A stretch of 64,000 nucleotides of DNA, taken from positions 8,618,001 to 8,682,000 of the forward strand of contig JBAIAC010000007.1 in assembly GCA_037349315.1 (NCBI GenBank), given 5' to 3'. A program made the position numbers and the translations under genes. Source of the DNA: Chelydra serpentina (taxonomy: Eukaryota; Chordata; Testudines; Chelydridae). This document shows positions 46,011-57,472 of the stretch, one piece after another. The first letter of the stretch is position 1, and each line of letters starts with the position of its first letter. The notes beneath the pieces are model-generated. The model made no database searches. It saw nothing but the letters and a program-made list of their open reading frames with translations, and was not told the DNA's origin.

Positions 46011-46955
46011 TTAAAAGTGGATTTCATCTTTTTCTGATTCAGGTGATGCAGGCCTTGAAACACTAAAAATATCTTGACAAGGTATTTGGGGGGGCAACTG
46101 GGGCGATAAATGGGACTTGGGGGACGAGGTCTGGGACACGTTCTTTTCAGACAATATTTTTAAAATCTCTGCCACCTGTTTCTCCAGGGCAGTCATCCTG
46201 CTGCTTAGCAACTGGATATCCTCTTTGAGTTCGTGTTTGACTTCCTGTAGTGTGGTTTGTAAGGCCTGCTCAGGAATGGGGTAAAAGGGGTGTTTTGCAT
46301 CAGCTTGGACAGGGCTGTGTTCCAGGGGGCTGCGAGTCTCACCAGCTTTATCCAAACGAAGGTCACTTTTTGTTATTCCACTGTCACAAGAGTCTGTTTT
46401 CCTCAATGGATTTTTAGTTACACTGTTTTCCGAGTCATTGCACTTGGGGTCGTCGGACAATAGCCCCATTGACTCAGCCTTTGTGACGTTATTCCAGTCT
46501 TCCTTTTTCTCCTCTGGGGCTCCCATGGTGTTCTTAAGCCGAAGCCATCCTTTCCCATTCCCATTTTTCATCCTGATAGGACTGTTGACTTTGAGACATT
46601 TTTCAGGGTTGCCATTTGGCTTAAGCTCCATTGCGTCCCTGTTGTTCTGCTTGATTGTCTCGCTGGTTTTCACGTAAGCCAGGGATGTTTGAATGGGCGT
46701 GATCTGAGACACAGTGACCACACTTGTGCCAGTGATGGAGGCCCCGTTCTGCATGGTACGGCTCTCCACTTGGAGCTGGTTCCTCTCTGGGTCGATGTGT
46801 GTTGTGCCCTGATTCCGCATCTCCTTCTGCTGCTTGAACTTCTGAAAGAGCTTTCTCACGGGGTGGTCCACGGGGATGCTCAGGGTCACTTCATTCTTCT
46901 GGCGCAGGCGCTCTTCTTCTTCCTTCTTGACATCGCTGATTTTTCGGAAAATAAT
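46011..46955 (-). CDS. KCNH5: KCNH5 (EAG2, Kv10.2) last coding exon
   Basis: The exon encodes the last 314 residues of the ether-a-go-go type 2 voltage-gated potassium channel, a tetrameric plasma-membrane channel of neurons. It begins in phase 0 with [18 protein letters not shown], just after the cyclic-nucleotide-binding-homology domain, and ends with [15 protein letters not shown] and a stop at 46011-46013. The first 50 residues contain the basic stretches [13 protein letters not shown] and RKISDVKK, which correspond to calmodulin-binding sites of EAG channels. The region around [22 protein letters not shown] residues is the conserved mid-tail motif. [20 protein letters not shown] onward is the C-terminal tetramerising coiled coil. 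The sequence matches KCNH5 rather than KCNH1, as shown by [19 protein letters not shown] and GKGWLRLKN. The frame is intact. The ATG at 47030 is an intron read-through and not a start. Confidence 0.95.
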   Translation of the reverse strand: MIFRKISDVKKEEEERLRQKNEVTLSIPVDHPVRKLFQKFKQQKEMRNQGTTHIDPERNQLQVESRTMQNGASITGTSVVTVSQITPIQTSLAYVKTSETIKQNNRDAMELKPNGNPEKCLKVNSPIRMKNGNGKGWLRLKNTMGAPEEKKEDWNNVTKAESMGLLSDDPKCNDSENSVTKNPLRKTDSCDSGITKSDLRLDKAGETRSPLEHSPVQADAKHPFYPIPEQALQTTLQEVKHELKEDIQLLSSRMTALEKQVAEILKILSEKNVSQTSSPKSHLSPQLPPQIPCQDIFSVSRPASPESEKDEIHF

Positions 46956-46957
46956 CT
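46956..46957 (-). other. KCNH5: Splice acceptor AG of KCNH5 last exon
   Basis: On the minus strand the intron ends TTTATCCCTCACAG directly before ATTATTTTCCG. The AG is moderately pyrimidine-rich on its 5' side. The exon starts on a codon boundary (phase 0), which agrees with where conserved EAG-family sequence begins. Confidence 0.88.
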
Positions 46958-47275
46958 GTGAGGGATAAACCCAAAACACGGTGAGAAGACAATGGATTTT
47001 GAACACCAAACTATGGCTAATATAATTCAAAGATGTAGAAACAGCATAGTCCTGATCAGAAAAGTCCAGTCCCTGAAGAGCTTCCAGTCTAAATTAAGAC
47101 AAGTGGGCGTAACAAAACAAACAAACAAACCGATAAGGGAAGAAGCATGGGATAATGAGGGTAACAGAGACAGGAACATAGGGTTACTCAGACTGCAATG
47201 TCCTCAGTTTGGATGCGTCAAGTAATTCAAAAGTGAGGGTTTTTTAAAGACTAATGTAATGCAGTTTATTACAAT

Positions 47276-47563
47276 ATCATAGAATCATAGAATCTCAGGG
47301 TTGGAAGGGACCTCAGGAGGTCATCTAGTTCAACCCCCTGCTCAAAGCAGGACCAACCCCAACTAGATCATCCCAGCCAGGGCTTTGTCAAGCCTGACCT
47401 TAAAAACCTCTAAGGAAGGAGATTCCACCACCTCCCTAGGTAACCCATTCCAGTGCTTCACCACCCTACTAGTGAAAAAGTTTTTCCTAATATCCAACCT
47501 AAACCTCCCCCTCTGCAACTTGAGACCATTACTCCTTGTTCTGTCATCTTCTAGTATCATACC
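47276..47563 (-). pseudogene. CR1 LINE 3' terminal fragment
   Basis: The minus strand encodes the CR1 ORF2 C-terminus ([20 protein letters not shown] and [20 protein letters not shown]), followed by the CR1 3' UTR ending at 47276 in TTCTATGATTCTATGATAT. The 65-codon frame is well kept. Its upstream part is cut at the point where the hAT element lies. Confidence 0.9.
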
Positions 47564-47701
47564 TAGTGCTTAATTTGCAATGATAGAGGTGCCCAGACTC
47601 AAGCACTTAGGTGCCAGAGCTCAAGCAATTTTTTTACTTTCGTAACTGAGGCGGCAAACCCAGAGGTGCCGGAGCTCAGCCCTGGCAAAAATGAAGCATT
47701 G
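47564..47701. mobile_element. hAT-type MITE, TGCTTAATTTG ends, copy 2
   Basis: The 138-bp element has ends TAGTGCTTAATTTGC and GGCAAAAATGAAGCATTG. It is flanked by a perfect 8-bp duplication, ATCATACC, at 47556-47563 and 47702-47709. It is related to 15981-16130, sharing AATGATAGAGGTGC/AATGAAAGAGGTGC and AACTGAGGCGGCAA/AACTGATGCGGCAA words. Confidence 0.88.
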
Positions 47702-47709
47702 ATCATACC

Positions 47710-49532
47710 ACAAGCTTCTCTGGCAGAATGAGCCCGAGGCTCTAGCTCAGGAATTGATTTGGAACTAAACCATGCAATGACTGGATTCATGGGTCTTTAT
47801 TTGGTGTTTTAGGAGAAAACAGGATTTCTGTAAAAAGAGCTAAACAGAAGATGCATAAAAACTAGAATGTGGATAGACCGGTAGTGGGGAATCGCAGGAG
47901 AAAGTGGGAGGCAAATGAAGGTGGCCTAAGCTACGAAAGAATCAAGGACGTCGGAACGGGTGTGAATCAGTAGCAGGAAAATGGAACAATCAAGGAACAG
48001 ACCTAGTCACAGAAAGAGAGTCACAGACACAAAATGGGGCCCATCTAAAGCAGATTTAATCACAGAGTGGCAGAACGGGCGTGAAGGATGGGATGGACGA
48101 AATGTATTGCATTCGCTCACGCAAGGTGATTGAGAGGCACATGCCCCCAAAGGCATTGAACTGAACAAGCCAGGGTAACGTTACAAACCAGCCTGCTAAA
48201 CAAAACACTCCAAAGGGTGACATTGATCAGAGCCCAAAGCTTTTTGTTAAAATGCCCCAGTCCCATTTTGCTAGTTTGGGTTTCTTCCTTTTTCAGAATG
48301 AGTGATTGCAAGGTAGGACAGGAAAACTCCCTTGTACTACAGTCTGTGGTGTGAATGACTAGTGGGGCGCACGCTTTGATCAAATGGCTCAGCGCGTCCA
48401 TTCTAAAACAGATTTTGGGTGCACAGTTGATTCCACTTTTTCACGAAATAAAACTCACTCTTTTATTATCATGATTATTTATTATTTGCATTGAGTATCG
48501 CGGACCAGGACCCTAGTGTGCTGTGCAAATGCAGAACTAGAAGACGGTCCGTGCTCCCAAAGAGATTGCAATCTAAGCATAAGACGAGAGATGGATACAG
48601 ACAGAGAGATAGGGGAATACAAGAAAACAGTCAGACAAGGCGGCACGATAGGGAGTGATCATAGCACTGCCAGCGGCCGTAATAATAAATCATAATAATA
48701 CGTGGTCGTAATTAAATATTTTAAAACCTATGCTTCCAAGATCTGCCTGGAGATGCAAACACATCTTTCTTTTCAAGCCTCACATAAAATGAAACCATCT
48801 TAAGATGTAAGGCCAATTGCATTGGCTTGAATGGAGTTACAGTAGGGAGGGATTTAGCTCACTGAGATAATCTGAAATCAACGTGGACATCAAAGCTCCC
48901 ACGGCTTCCTCACAGAAACCTTTCAAACACAGTAAATATATTCTTGTGGGCTGCTAGAAGATGCAGCTGCTTATAATAATGTAGAAAATTAACCCGGTTA
49001 TTATAAGCCCAGTTTAAAAGGCATGGACTCATGGAAGATGCTTTCATCTGACTCATCTGATCTAGATTAAATACATTCATATCTTCATTTAGAAGCTGCC
49101 CTTGATTAGCGCCTGTCCTCTTGCAGTAGTCATGCCTCTATCATGCAAGCCACAGGGGACAGAAAATACATTTCATAGCAGCTGCCTTTGATTAAAGAGG
49201 GAATTAATTACACTTAATTGAAGCCACAGTCTCTAAATGAAGATACAGAGGGTTTGTTATTTTTTCCAAGGGAGATCTTCTACTTAGGCAGAGCATATGC
49301 ACATTTCTCTGACCACAGAACATCGAACACGCACAGCCGGTGTACCAAGGCCAGTGGCTGACTGGTAAAGTATTCAAATGGGTGGCTCACGAAGATGTCA
49401 AAGGTTTCCTTCCCCATCCCTGCTAGACTGTAACAGTTATGCCACCGCTTTGTGTACGGGCAGGTCCCAGGAGGACAACTGTGGAGACGATGTCTTGCGC
49501 AGACACAGTCCCTCTCTGGGTTTGTAGGAAGG
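47710..49532. other. KCNH5 intron, mostly unique
   Basis: No exon was recognised. 48950-49260 is unique-looking, AT-rich with homeodomain-type TAATTA words, and is a candidate conserved noncoding element. Confidence 0.35.
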
Positions 49533-50313
49533 TGTCAGAATAAAAAGGGTTAAGGTTAGTTTAGCTTGGGTAAGAAAATATATCTGCTTATTTGTGTACA
49601 AATGTAGGCAGCTAAGCAAGTGTAATAAGTCCTTGCCAAAAACATAGGTTCAAAAATTTAAAAAAATGTAACAGCTAGCAAGACAGGGCTGGAGAGGGTG
49701 CTAAGCTTAAAATATGGCTGATAAAAAAAGAAGGGCTTCTAATGATCAAAACTGGTTTTAATAGACAAAGGAAAGTTGTGTTGTGGTGTAATAAACGTAT
49801 AGTAACCTTAACAGGCCAGTCTTATTTTCAAATTTGGGCCTACGTGAGATGATAAAATACCAGGTGTAGCCATCCATACATTTAAAATAATCTAAAAGGA
49901 AGAGGACCAAGAGCCGTATCTTGTTTTAGCCAAAGCCAAGAAAAGGCCAAGAAAGGGGGCAACCCTGAACCATCCAAAACCTGGCTTTCACCTAAGATAA
50001 TAATGGTCAATATAACATCACTTGTTTATTATAAGAGAGTCAGGCTTGCTAAAGATAGTTATCACACCCTACCTGATCATACTGGAGCCAGCCAGGATAA
50101 GTGGGTTGCCCCTAGGGTGGATCTTTTCGAAAGTCTCTTGATCAAATACTTAGGAATGTTTGTTACCGTATGGCTGTATTAATTGCTTATTACTTAGGGG
50201 TTTAGATGTGTTAAGAGCAATTGCATCTATATCATTTGGCCTTTGGATTTAATAAAGGAATATACCATTAAATCAGTGTTTGGTGGTACTCTATATTACC
50301 AATATCTATAACA
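49533..50313 (+). mobile_element. Possible solo LTR
   Basis: The block starts TGTCAGAATAAAAAGGG and ends ATCTATAACA, with an AATAAA polyadenylation signal at 50251-50256 about 55 bases before the end. Terminal symmetry is weak (TGT...ACA only), and no convincing target duplication was found, so the call and its boundaries are tentative. Confidence 0.4.
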
Positions 50314-51258
50314 ATAATTCCCGAAGAGCTCTTCTGTGAGCATGGAAGATGAGCAAGCTGCTTCATCCACTGTTCTCACAGGTGGGCTAGCCCTGCTGTG
50401 CGGTTTGTGCAAGGGCAAGATGAAACCACAAGGCGATTTTTCCATCCTGCCCCTCTCTGGTCCTTTTCAGCATCTTGCTCTGCAGCAGTGAGCAATCCCC
50501 AAGTTCCCAAGGACTGCTACTGCAGGAGGCCTGGCACAGCTGCACAAGCAAGGGCTCTCCCGTTCCTGCCAAAGGAAAGAGTTTTTAGGGCTCACTCTAT
50601 GTGCAGTGCATTACAGGGTGCAGCTTCCACTGGGTATTACTGCACCGGGAGAACCTGGAGTCAGAGGAACGAACTGTTAGAACTTTCTCCACGCAGCCTG
50701 CAAAGGTAGATTATAGTGACAAGAGTGAATCAGAGGAAAGTGACGTCTTTCTCTTCATCACCCATTACTAACAGAACACAAACAATATTGACCAGGGTCC
50801 TGTTTTTAACTGAGATTGATTTCTCTTCCTCCCCCACAGGACCAAACACTCACAATTCATCCAACACTAAACACACCCTGTTCTCATTCTACTCAGATTT
50901 TTTAATTCTCCTTGTCCTCTCCCAAGTACAAAAGGGTCCTGGCCAGTGGTTAACTTTAAACACAGAACAGAATTCAACATAACTGTTACAGTCTACACCC
51001 AAAAGACCAACTGCCTGCTGATTTAACAGACTCCGTACCTTACTCTCCCCAAGTGGACCCTTCGAAGCTCCAGAAAATTAATGCCCTTCTCTACTTAATA
51101 TACGGGAGGCATCTTTCAAGAACAGCTTATCCACATGGATATTAGATATGGGCAACACTAAGACACATGGGTTTGGGTTCTGTCTTTCTAGTTGACCTTC
51201 ACCACAGCCTCTGAATCCCTGGTTAGTACAATGTTTGGTGAACCAAAGTTATTCATGC
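50314..51258. other. KCNH5 intron, no feature seen
   Basis: No exon or recognisable repeat was found before the next hAT element. Confidence 0.3.
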
Positions 51259-51266
51259 TCCAGAGA

Positions 51267-51482
51267 TAGGGTGACCAGATTAAAGAAACAAAAAATCGGG
51301 ACACATAGGGGAAGAAAAAAAAAACGGCCAGAGCCGTGTTCTCCGATTAAAAAACAACAACAAACCAGCAGAAGCCCCAATATCGGGACAAATGGCGTCC
51401 CGACCGTGCATCGGTCAGGACGCGGGACACAGAACCAAAAATTGGGACAGTCCTGATTTTATTGGGACTTCTGGTCACCCTA
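51267..51482. mobile_element. hAT-type MITE, TAGGGTGACCAGA ends, copy 2
   Basis: The 216-bp element has perfect 13-bp inverted ends TAGGGTGACCAGA and TCTGGTCACCCTA. It is flanked by a perfect 8-bp duplication, TCCAGAGA, at 51259-51266 and 51483-51490. It is a longer member of the family at 31626-31749, sharing the ends and ATCGGGACA-type words but differing in the middle. Confidence 0.92.
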
Positions 51483-51629
51483 TCCAGAGATGAGCTGCTT
51501 CAGCCTGGTAAGGTATGACATGTGACATACGAGTGACAAAACAATTCAGCTGATGTTTGGGTGTGTGGCAGACTTTAGTATGCCCATCAGGTCTTTAGAG
51601 GAAAGATGGTCCAGGGCTTTGGCTGCTAG

Positions 51630-51840
51630 CTCAGGACTCAAGACCTGAGCTCAATTACCTGCCACGAACTTCCAGTGTGACCTAGGGCAAGTCACTTAGG
51701 GCCAGATTGGTAGAAGTATTTGGGCACCTAATTCCCATCGATTAGTCTCTCATTGTCTCAGATCCTCATCTGAAAAATGGGGATAATAAATAGCACTTCC
51801 TTACCTCACAGGGGTATTGTGAGGCTCCACAGACAGATAA
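51630..51840 (+). repeat. MIR/L2-like ancient repeat
   Basis: GTGTGACCTAGGGCAAGTCA followed by CCTCATCTGAAAAATGGGGA and ATAATAAATAGCACTTCCTT is a typical ancient MIR/L2-type block. It is diverged and 5'-incomplete. Confidence 0.75.
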
Positions 51841-54800
51841 ACAGATTTCCCAGACTGGATCGCTTTGCCCTAGTGGAAATGTGACTGCTGTAACTGGGAA
51901 TAAACTGATGACTCTGCACACAATTTTCATCAGATTTTCATCGTACCGAGGAAGGAAATACCCCTAACTTGCTCATGTAGGGCAAGATTCTGAGCTGGGC
52001 TCTAATCGTAGGAGGAAGAGCTTGTGGCTGGAGCTCCTAGGAGGGAATTCTGGATAAGTCAGGCAGAATACCCACAAAGCTCCATGCTCCAGAGTAGTAA
52101 CCACTCTTGGACACTGGCTGCGCTTCCCATTCTGCCTCCACCCAACAAGGGAGGCACCGTCCATAGACCCACCTTCACCCAGTCCCTTCCAGGGATCTAG
52201 GACGCACACCAGCACCAGCGGGGAACAAGGCTTAGCTCATCAAGATTCTGGCCAGCTCTGGGGAAGAGATAAGGGGAGCTCCTTGCACTCTCTATGGTCA
52301 GTGTAAGTGAGACAGATCTAGGATACAGTAGCATATTCCCGACACGTGCAGTGTGTGTATGTAGAAGCCATGGGCCCCCAGAGCAGAATAGCTTATCCCT
52401 GCTAGGATTAGACTGTGGGCGAGCATGCAACATGCATTTAGTAAAGAATATCATTCCTGACTCGTGCAGACTGTGTGTTATATGTATCTAGAAGAGAAGG
52501 GCGTGTTTCTGGTGTTGGTGTGATGCATGTCTAAAATATTGCAGCATGGTTCTGATGTACGCAGTGCATGGGAATGCAAGGAATGTCCATCTAGAACCAA
52601 ACAGCAAGTTCCAGCTCTCTTTTGTTTGTACCTGTTTATAGCTTTAGAATGCAAGTTCTTTGAAGCAGGGACAGCTCAACATGGTTCATCTCCTGGCCCA
52701 GACCATGTACATTTTGGGAACTATAGATTGTTATTTCTACACAATGTGTTTAATAGGGATAGGCCTTGAACACAGAACTGCAGGCCATAGCCTCAGCAGA
52801 TGTAAACTGGCATAGCTACATAGACTTCAATGGAGTTATGCCGGTTTATATCACCCGAGGACCTGGCTTAGCACATTTCTGACACACGCAGTGTATGTGG
52901 GAGGAAAGACAGATATCATCACACTTATGCCATGTGCAGGGTGCACAGGGTAGGTGTCAAGCTAATTCGCACCTTCCTGACGTAGTGATTCCCCCAAATA
53001 TTTAGGCTCTTTCATTCTAGTCATAGCAAGATTAGCATTGGCATGAACTTTTTCTTATTTCTCCATTTCAGGGTGGCCTTGTCTATCCAAGCTACGATGG
53101 CTACTGTCTCTGGGATCACTGTTATCCTTAATTGCAAGGATGTGGTACATGACCGGTAATTAAAATGAATATAAACCAAAGCCCGTCTGCAATTTTGCAA
53201 AGGATATACAAGAATCGCCTAAAGGGGGCACTACATTGTTGGTCAGGCAGCGTGTAAAAGAAGGTGTATGTGTGTCTGTGATTGGGGGGGGGGGGCTGAG
53301 TGAGAAAGAGAGAAAGAAAAGGTTGTAGCTAGGAAAAAACTTCCCATGTTCTCCTTCCCCCACACTTGAAAACAGCGGTGAGGAAATGCTCCAGTAATGC
53401 CATCCTTTGAAAAACACTGGCTTTTAGAATGTTCCCAGACACTGTGTTATACTGTTATTTTTTAAACGGCGATTGAGTTAAGCGAATCTCTCCCATCACC
53501 AATGCATTTTAGATTTTAAATTTGCTCAGTGAGACAAAAGAAAAAATGAAGGCAGCATCACTTTTCAAACAGATACTCAGCATGCTTTCTGAAATCCCTA
53601 CTTCCTAAAAAGAAAAATCTACCAAGAATACTGAAAGGAAATATGTTAAAGGCATATTTATACAGTGTTTTTTACCCCAAAGGATCCTAAATTGCTTTAC
53701 AAATATTAAACTGATATATGAACTATGCTACATAGAGAAATCACTTCACCCACTGCTGAAATGCAGCCAGCTCTGGGGTGAAACGCAGCATCTGTATAAA
53801 TAGTTCACAGCAGAACAACAATGTAGGCTAGGAAACTAAATATACTATAGCTACGTGGAAGAGCAGGGAGAATTATAGATAAGGAAAATAAAATTATCTG
53901 AGCTGCAATTTGGTCAGGATGCCAGAGTTAATTCTTTGAGAAGCGCCACAAGATTTATAATGACTACACCTGATCAGGACTTTGGGTTTACATATAATCC
54001 AAAACAGCCCTGCCAACTGGGCATTCGTTCAATATTAACTCCGAGGAAAGAATACAATAATCTACCAAATCACCTACAGTATTTCCTGCAACAAGCAGGC
54101 ATTATTTGAGGTCTCAAACCCAACTATCACACTGGTACAACCCTGCTTATTGTGTGAAATCTGAAGAGATCATGGCACAAAGTGATATGCCGGCAGGTCA
54201 TCGCTTTTCATGATAAGAAAAGCTGCTGTATAGATCGGCCACAGTTAAAATCTTCTGTGGCTGCACACATACAGGCAAAGTCTTGTTTAACATCATTCCT
54301 CTTGCATGGAGCTGTATGTTTTTCAGCCTGTCACCCTTTAAAACATAACGGCCCTGAGGGAAAATTCAGGGGTTGTTAGGGATCTAGATTTTCACCATGT
54401 ATTTAACAGAGTTCCACGCCAGAGTTTAGTGGCTACAGTTGTGGAACAGGATGCTAAGAAAAGGGGCCATCCAGCCTGGAAGTTGGCTACAAGGGGATAA
54501 CTTAAGACCACGGTGATTAGAAATTCAATACGCACAGGCAAAGAAGTATTATTTATACTGGCACTGTAGCCCTTCTTAGAAGCCCCGACCAGGACTGGGG
54601 CCCATTGTGCCAAATGCTGAACAAACACAGAATAATTGTGGGCTGTAATACCTGGATCTAATTTTAGTTGTCGGGGTTAGTGTGAGGGTGCTGGGTGGTG
54701 CTGGTGGCCCGAGATATACAGGAGGTCCAATTTGATAAGCTGATGCTCCCTTCTGGGTTTAGACTCTATGACTCTCAGCTGCCTTGTCAAACCCACTAAG

Positions 54801-55154
54801 GGGCAGGGCAGAGTTTGGGCCTTTGGTAAGTTCAACCCCGTTTTTCTACTTGCCGTGAGTCTTTGTAAAGCGACTGAACCCTAGCAAGATTCAAAGAAGC
54901 TCAATTCAAGAAGGAAGAATACTGAACTCACACCATTTGAAAGACAGATCCACGGGAGACTTAGACGTCGAGAAATTACTTAGAAGTCCAGAAGCATCCA
55001 GTTACTGTACATAAGGAGCCATATTTTCTAAAAGCAAAGCACACACCTGCACTCGCCTCTTTTCAAGAAAAATCCTGCCTTTGAGCATGAAAAAGGGGAT
55101 GCATGTGCACACACACCTCTGCCTCAGCTAAAACTTGCCCCTGACACGTACATG
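51841..55154. other. KCNH5 intron, mostly unique
   Basis: No exon was recognised. 52640-52700 resembles an ancient repeat module. 52795-52865 holds a recurrent short module around ACTTCAATGGAGTTATGCCG. 53284-53295 is a run of 12 G. Confidence 0.4.
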
Positions 55155-55420
55155 TTGGCAGAACCTCGAGTCTCATTGGAGGCAGTTGATAAGGCACTGG
55201 ATGGGGAGCCAGGAGACCTGGGTCCTATTCCCAGCTTTGCCACTGAACGATCGCGTGGCCTTGGGCAAACCATTTAACCCTCTGATTCCCATCCTATCTT
55301 TGCCCCTCTTGCTTATTTAGATGGCAAGCTCTTCAGGGTAGAAACTGTCTATCCCTCTGTAAGTGAATACAGTGCCTAGCACAATGGGGCTGCTAGATAT
55401 CCCTGAATAGAAATATTAAA
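55155..55420 (+). repeat. MIR-like ancient SINE
   Basis: AGCCAGGAGACCTGGGTCCT then GCCTTGGGCAAACCATTTAA form the MIR core order. The downstream GGCAAGCTCTTCAGGGTAGA...AGTGCCTAGCACAATGGGGC block is a second ancient repeat module seen also at 22740. Confidence 0.75.
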
Positions 55421-56624
55421 AAATCAGAAGAATACATAGACCACGAGAGCTGAAATTTCCTTGGAAAAGGGTGACACGCTTATTTTAAACACTTACACCA
55501 GGAGAGCTAGTTCTTCTTCCCCCATCACTTTCTAAGAGAGGTTACACACAGATATCTCCAAATGCAAGCACTGGAAACAGAAGCAGACCCCAGAGGAACT
55601 TAGCTGGAAGAAACTAAATTGATCTCTATGTACAGCGCTTCTCCCAAGGTAAGGAAACATACTCCTTGTTCACAGCAAGTGCTAAACCTCTTAATGTGAT
55701 GGGAATTCAGTGTCAGAATTCATTTCCTTTATGCAAGGGACTGTGACGATGTGCTCGGTGACACAAAGCTGTGTTGTGAGACGGGACTGCTGCTTTCCTG
55801 CCCTTTGATGTATTTATTTTTGAAGGGTTATTTGGGGGTTGCATGGGGGGAGAGGTTGGCTACTGTGCTAGTGAAGGTTAAGTAAAGGTTAACTGACTGT
55901 CAGCCCTCAAAACTGAAGAGTTTTGTTTATCTACAAGGCAGGAACAGTACAGATAGCAGTAACCTGAGCTTCTCCATGCTTATCTAAACCCTAATCTGTC
56001 TTCCATCCTCTCGTGTAATGAAAGGTAAGTCAGTCTGAATGTTAATCCAACCCAATACTGGGCCAGTTCCAAACAGAGACTCTACCAGCTGTGACCAACA
56101 CTGAGCAATAGTTACATTTGATACAGAGCCATCCCCAGCAGGTAGAGTGCAGTGTAACCAAACCTAAAGACAAACCTTGAAGTCTGAGGCAGGATGAAGG
56201 ATGAGAAAACTAGTTCAAGCCTGGGACATACAGAGGCTCTCCCTTTTCCATCCATTCTCCATCCATTCTGCCCTACCTATGAACTGGTAGCCTTGTCCAC
56301 CACTTTACAATGTAACCCTTGTCCTTCCCCTTGTTTGAACATGCTTTGCAAATAGCTATTCCCTCCATCCTCGTAGGTTTGAGTACCACCATTATCAAAA
56401 ATATTTTCAAAGGCCAGTGAGTGGAAGGATGGATTACAATAAGCTTTAAAAAAGACATATATTTCATGCCAGGTGATAACTTCCTATTGCTAGGATGTCT
56501 TATTATGGAATATAATACAGGTTGCACCTAGTCAAATGAAATGTGTGGAAATACATGTGTGAGATAATGGCATTCATTTTTCATGGTAACAGGTACAGTA
56601 GCAAAATAGATAGACACACTCATC
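55421..56624. other. KCNH5 intron, no feature seen
   Basis: No exon or confident repeat was recognised. Confidence 0.3.
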
Positions 56625-56880
56625 GATTCTGAGCCAGAAGGGACTGCTGTGATCTAGTCTGGCCACCTGTATTACATAGGCCAGATGACTTCCCTGACTC
56701 GATTCCTGTTGGAACTAGAATATCTCTTTTAGGAAAACTTCCAATCTTGATTTAAAAATTGCCAGTGATGGAGAATCTACCACAACCCCTTAATACATTG
56801 TTGTGATGATGAATTACCTTCACTGCTAATCATTTGCGCCTTATTTCCAGTCTGAATTTGTCTGGCTTCAGCTTCTAGCC
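56625..56880 (-). repeat. Old CR1-like fragment
   Basis: AGCCAGAAGGGACTGCTGTG, CATAGGCCAGATGACTTCCC and TGGAGAATCTACCACAACCC are typical of the reverse complement of diverged CR1/L3 3' sequence. No intact frame remains. Confidence 0.65.
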
Positions 56881-56889
56881 ATTGGATCT

Positions 56890-57118
56890 TGGCAGCTGCG
56901 TTGCTGTAGCACTTAGTGAAGATGTTACATACACGGACAGGAGGGCTTCTCCCCTTGGCATAGGTGCTCCACTTCCCCAAGAGGTGGTAGCTACCAGAGC
57001 ACTGTCTACACTGGGAATTCAGTCGGTATCGCTGTGTCACTCAGGGGTGTGGATTTTCCAACCCCCTGAGCGATGTAGTTATATCGACATAGGTTTGTAG
57101 TGTGGACCAGGGTTAATC
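56890..57118. mobile_element. MITE with GTCTACAC/GTGTGGAC motifs
   Basis: Internal blocks GAGGGCTTCTCCCCTTGGCA, ACTGTCTACACTGGG and TTGTAGTGTGGACCAGGG show the architecture of the GTCTACAC-type elements. Its left end is poorly kept. Confidence 0.5.
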
Positions 57119-57187
57119 CTCTTTAAATTCCCACCTTTAGTTAATTCAGATTAACTTTCTTGAGTGTCCCTGTGTAGACAAACACTA

Positions 57188-57472
57188 AGGGTAGGTCTAC
57201 ACTTACCCGCTGCATCGGAGGCGTCCAATCAATCTTCTGGGTTCGATTTATCGCGTCTTGTCTAGATGCGATAAATCAAACCAGGAAGTGCTCCCCCGTC
57301 GACGCCGGTAATCCTGCTCCACGAAGGGAGCAGGCGGAGTCGACGGGGGAGCCTGCGCGCCGCCGTGTGGACCAGCGGTAAGTACTTTTAAGTTCGAAAT
57401 AAGATACTTATTCACGTAGCTGAAGTCGCGTATCTTAGTTCGAACTTGGGGGGTAGTGTGGACCAGCCCTAA
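57188..57472. mobile_element. MITE with AGGGTAGGTCTACACT ends
   Basis: The ends AGGGTAGGTCTACACT and AGTGTGGACCAGCCCT are inverted, and the symmetry extends outward as CACTA...TAGTG. The interior contains a strong palindrome around CCCCCGTCGAC / GTCGACGGGGG (57293-57350) and ATTTATCGCGTC/ATGCGATAAAT. Confidence 0.75.

Noticed and set aside
46956..47030. N-terminal 25 codons of the 339-codon frame containing KCNH5
   Set aside because: They read across the splice acceptor into intron; EAG-family similarity begins exactly after the AG, so the ATG at 47030 is not a start.
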